DNA from: Marisa cornuarietis
Lineage: Eukaryota; Mollusca; Gastropoda; Architaenioglossa; Ampullariidae
Length of the DNA: 64,000 nt
Reading direction: 5' to 3'
Assembly (NCBI GenBank): GCA_004794655.1
Contig: SMMW01000003.1
Span: forward strand, 3,348,001-3,412,000
The first letter of the stretch is position 1, and every line of letters begins with the position of its first letter. The translations under genes and the position numbers were made by a program. Under the pieces are notes generated by a model. That model was not told the origin of the DNA and made no database searches. It saw nothing but the letters and a program-made list of their open reading frames with translations. Of the stretch, positions 61,242 to 64,000 are shown in pieces.

Positions 61242-61659
61242 AACTAAGCCAAATGCCTTCGAATAACAAATGGAGTGACATAATGTCGGCATATTTTTTT
61301 AGCAAAATCTACAACAATAACATCACATCAGAATTCTGCTGCCAATATACATGTATATGAAATCCCATCATTTCCTATCCAGTTCCCCAAATGTTGTTTC
61401 AAAATTTTGTTTAATTTTTTATTTGCAGTACATTGGCAATACCTTAGGCAATATCTATTCCAGGAGTAAAGTATGAAGTTAATATTATTGCACATTGTGT
61501 ACTATCTTTTAACAATCTTCATTTACAAAGTATGTTGCGTCAGATTACAGAAGACATTCAAATGACAAAAGACACATAGAAACAATAAAGAAAATGATGA
61601 AAAAGTTGTAAGAACAAACCGTAAACCGGAAAGAAAAAATAAAGCTATTTAACATGAGT

Positions 61660-62000
61660 TTGGCACCTTGTGTTTCACGGATAATAATAATAAATGAAGA
61701 TTTTTATAGCGCATATTCACACCCATAGAGAGCATGCTCTTAGCGCTTAAAACGGGGAAGAGACGTGGACTAAGTAGATACAGAACAAAGGGAACGAAAG
61801 AAAAGGACAGTACTGACGACAAACAGAAAACAAAGATAGAAAACACAAAAAGGCATCAAATAACAGGAATATAGTGATTCTGTAGAGAAAGATGGGTAGA
61901 CAAGTAGCAAGAGTGGAAGGGGGGAGGGTAAGAAGGACGAGCATTGAGTGGACTGTGTTGTGAGTAATGCTCAAGGAAGAGGTGCGTTTTCAGTGCAGAT
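61660..62000. repeat. Dispersed-repeat-like block after (AAT)n
   Basis: (AAT)n followed by GAAGATTTTTATAGCGCATA and CTTAGCGCTTAAAACGGGG, a pattern I associate with dispersed non-coding repeats in mollusc genomes. A weaker similar start occurs near 40225. Family unknown. Confidence 0.35.
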
Positions 62001-62632
62001 TTGAAGGATAATGACTTAAGCTATCGCACTCATCACAAACCTCTCCTAAAAGAAACTATCTCTCTTTATGAGTCAAAAAGACTTTCCTAGGTGAGACGCA
62101 GATGTTGAATTTTCTTTTGATTGATTGTTTTTCTTTTCGCTGGTAAGGTATCCAGGAACTAACAGACTACCACACTATTATGATCATGTGGGAATGCGCA
62201 GTGCTGGGATTTCCCTGGATACGACTATATAGGTCGAGTATCTATAAAGAGTCTGCTAGTTGCCCTACGTACGAAAAAGTGACAAGACTCGCAAGCAACC
62301 CACTCATCTGTCGACCAGCCAGCTCACGGGAAGTTAGAGTTCAGCTGGAGCGTAAAATGCCCGCGCGACAAGACTTCGGCATCTGCCAGGCCTGTCTGCT
62401 ACTTACAGCCTGACCATGAAATCCAGCCGTCGCCATCATGTAATGGTATCTAGAAAAATTGAACACCAGAACGACAACGAAGTGCCTGACAAGGAAAGAA
62501 ACGAAATCACTCATCGGCTCATAAAACAGTAAGAAACAGCCCAAACATGTCTTCAGCAGGACAAACAGACAAATAAATAAACGGAAGAATATACAATGTA
62601 GCCAAAAGTGGGTTGGCATTCGATGAGCAAAG

Positions 62633-62663
<31 letters not shown>

Positions 62664-62719
62664 AAATTAACGGAAATAGAAACAAAACTGGAGCAAGTGC
62701 CGAATCCCCATTCACCAAC

Positions 62720-62976
62720 CTGCGAGAGAGTAGGTGATCATGTCTCCGTCGAGGTCGGTGGCCTGAATCTGCGCGATCACTGAATTGACCGGAAGTCCCT
62801 GTGCCACGGTGAACGTCTTGCCGGGTTCATTGGTGAATACGGGCGCTTCGTCATTGGTGTTGTTAACAAACACACGCGCGCTAGTGGTGCTCGTTCTGGG
62901 CGTTGGCTGCCCTTGATCAGTAGACAGCACAAGGAAGTCATAATAATCGTTGGGTATTCTGTCGTAGTCAAGGCGC
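62720..62976 (-). CDS. CadN: Copy B exon 8: cadherin repeat end, linker, next repeat
   Basis: 257 bases; acceptor CTTTCAG. It encodes RLDYDRIPNDYYDFLVLSTD (the LDYE-type strand), linker NNTNDEAPVF and calcium motif ATDLDGD. The donor was set at GTTGGT (62718-62719) because it alone keeps phase with exon 9; the GTGAAT four bases on would shift the frame. Confidence 0.87.
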
Positions 62977-63197
62977 CTGAAAGTGTAAAAAGTATTTAAA
63001 CTATAAATCTGCAGAAATATAGACAAAGAACTACATCTCCCTTGAATACGAATATTTTCTACTGGTGTGCATAATTTGTTTTTCTTCAAATCTTGGTGTA
63101 CACAAAGATCTCTCATCGGCCAGTAATTCCCTGATGGTATTTAGCAGGTTATTTATTCGAGTTCTGTAACTTTAAAAAACACTTCGCCAAGCAATCC

Positions 63198-63357
63198 GGT
63201 CCGGTGGAGCAATGGTTAGCGCCAGTACAGCGAAGGTTGGCTGTCCAAGGTTCAGCTCTCATCTTAGGCACGCTGTTCTTTCTCTGCATGTTGCATTTGT
63301 TTACGGGGCTGTCTGCCTTGCCGCGATATAGCCTTAGTTGCTGGCTCGGCGTACAAC
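63198..63357 (+). repeat. tRNA-derived SINE-like repeat, copy 3
   Basis: Duplicate of the repeat at 211-370, carried within the large tandem duplication, so not an independent insertion. Confidence 0.6.
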
Positions 63358-63506
63358 ACCAATACACCCCTCCCCCCGACTGCCAACCAATTCAACAGCT
63401 TTGGCTGGACAAAAGAGTATGACCTGATTCTTGTAATCTGCAAATTGCACATTAAGGCCTCAGAGATTTTCAAATTTTTCCTTCAAAAAGATATAATCCT
63501 GCTTAC

Positions 63507-63633
63507 TGTTTGACCGACACGACCCCTACATAGGAGCCGTTCCTTGTCACAGTCACGATTGAGAAGTCCTGGGTATCCTTCAGGCTGTAAGTGATAATGG
63601 CATTGGTACCCGAGTCTCGGTCGGTGGCCTTTA
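63507..63633 (-). CDS. CadN: Copy B exon 7: cadherin repeat core
   Basis: 127 bases; acceptor TCTTACAG, donor GTAAGC. It encodes KATDRDSGTNAIITYSLKD then FSIVTV...GVVSVK. It ends with CA and joins G of exon 8 to make Gln. Paralogous to 520-646. Confidence 0.9.
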
Positions 63634-63811
63634 CTGTAAGATACCAAGATCAGTTATAGGTCACTACAGGCACAGGTTAAGGTTCTGTAGAACTCTTGAT
63701 GAATGCTAGAGTACAAAGTTCTTGAGAAACAGGATAAACATTTCCGATACTGCCATTTTACATGTCGTGTTAGTCATTCAAGACTTGCCACAAACTAACA
63801 TGGTCGTCCGT

Positions 63812-63822
63812 ACGCGCGCGCG

Positions 63823-63879
<57 letters not shown>
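63812..63879. repeat. (CG)n(CA)n tract unique to right duplication arm
   Basis: About 68 bases of CG then CA dinucleotides; the homologous left-arm site (near 823-840) has only a few units. It marks divergence of the two copies. Confidence 0.95.
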
Positions 63880-63880
<1 letters not shown>

Positions 63881-64000
63881 ACAGAATACAAAAAGGGAGA
63901 GAAAAGAGAAAGATCAAGAGAAAGAAATATCGAGAGAGCTATCAGAAACCCAACACTTTCAGAACAACCCCAGCTTCACAAAAACATTAATGACATATGG

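Larger units (their letters stand above)
62983..64000. repeat. Right copy of a ~63-kb tandem duplication
   Basis: Counterpart of 1-960. The identity runs to the right edge of the window, so the full extent of the duplicated block cannot be seen. It holds copy-B exon 7 at 63507-63633. Confidence 0.92.

Noticed and set aside
62716..62720. Donor GTGAAT for exon 8
   Set aside because: Breaks the frame with exon 9; GTTGGT four bases earlier in the transcript restores GGSQNKFSL.

Overview
The window is animal nuclear DNA, most likely from a mollusc or another lophotrochozoan. It is AT-rich and intron-rich, packed with (CA/GT)n microsatellites, and littered with LINE, SINE and DNA-transposon debris. 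There are no bacterial features. The host content is essentially one gene type: a large neural-cadherin-like (DN-cadherin / CadN-type) adhesion receptor, all on the minus strand. The species assignment is inference from gene and repeat style; no marker gene settles it.

Two copies of the gene lie head to tail. Copy A enters from the left edge and ends at its 5' exon near 12.7 kb. I can join seven coding exons in phase: signal peptide, prodomain with two furin-like sites, and the first cadherin repeats. Copy B occupies about 27.8-64 kb and runs off the right edge. I can join 31 consecutive exons (exons 7-37 in copy-A numbering, about 6.07 kb coding, about 2,020 codons) with every splice phase matching and no stop. 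They encode a run of cadherin repeats, the membrane-proximal domain typical of non-chordate classical cadherins, then EGF, LamG, EGF, LamG and two further EGF-type modules. The first ~960 bases and the last ~1,020 bases of the window are near-identical, including exon 7, which fixes a repeat unit of about 63 kb. It is either a recent tandem duplication or two haplotypes placed in series by the assembler.

The 3' end of copy B is odd. The last clean exon (27860-28030) ends after an EGF module. Further downstream (22.4-24.7 kb) lie a second, stop-containing copy of that EGF exon fused to a membrane-spanning segment, and pieces of a catenin-binding cadherin tail that also carry stops and an internal deletion. 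No intact transmembrane/cytoplasmic region was found. The copy may therefore encode a secreted or tail-less protein, may splice around the damage, or may have a tail lost to rearrangement.

Mobile DNA: an intact RTE-like LINE with a perfect 13-bp target-site duplication (58.0-61.2 kb); a nearly intact 5'-truncated LINE with one frameshift ending 29 bp from exon 20 (41.3-43.3 kb) and a decayed relative at 3.7-4.8 kb; older LINE relics at 19.4-21.2, 39.7, 44.6-45.1, 45.9-47.7 and 53.3 kb; a gypsy-like pol fragment near 51.8 kb; a DDE transposase relic and a SWIM-finger relic at 7-8.5 kb; tRNA-derived SINE-like repeats; and a 58-bp near-perfect inverted repeat at 14.7-15.1 kb. The 12.7-22.4 kb interval between the gene copies contains no recognisable host gene.
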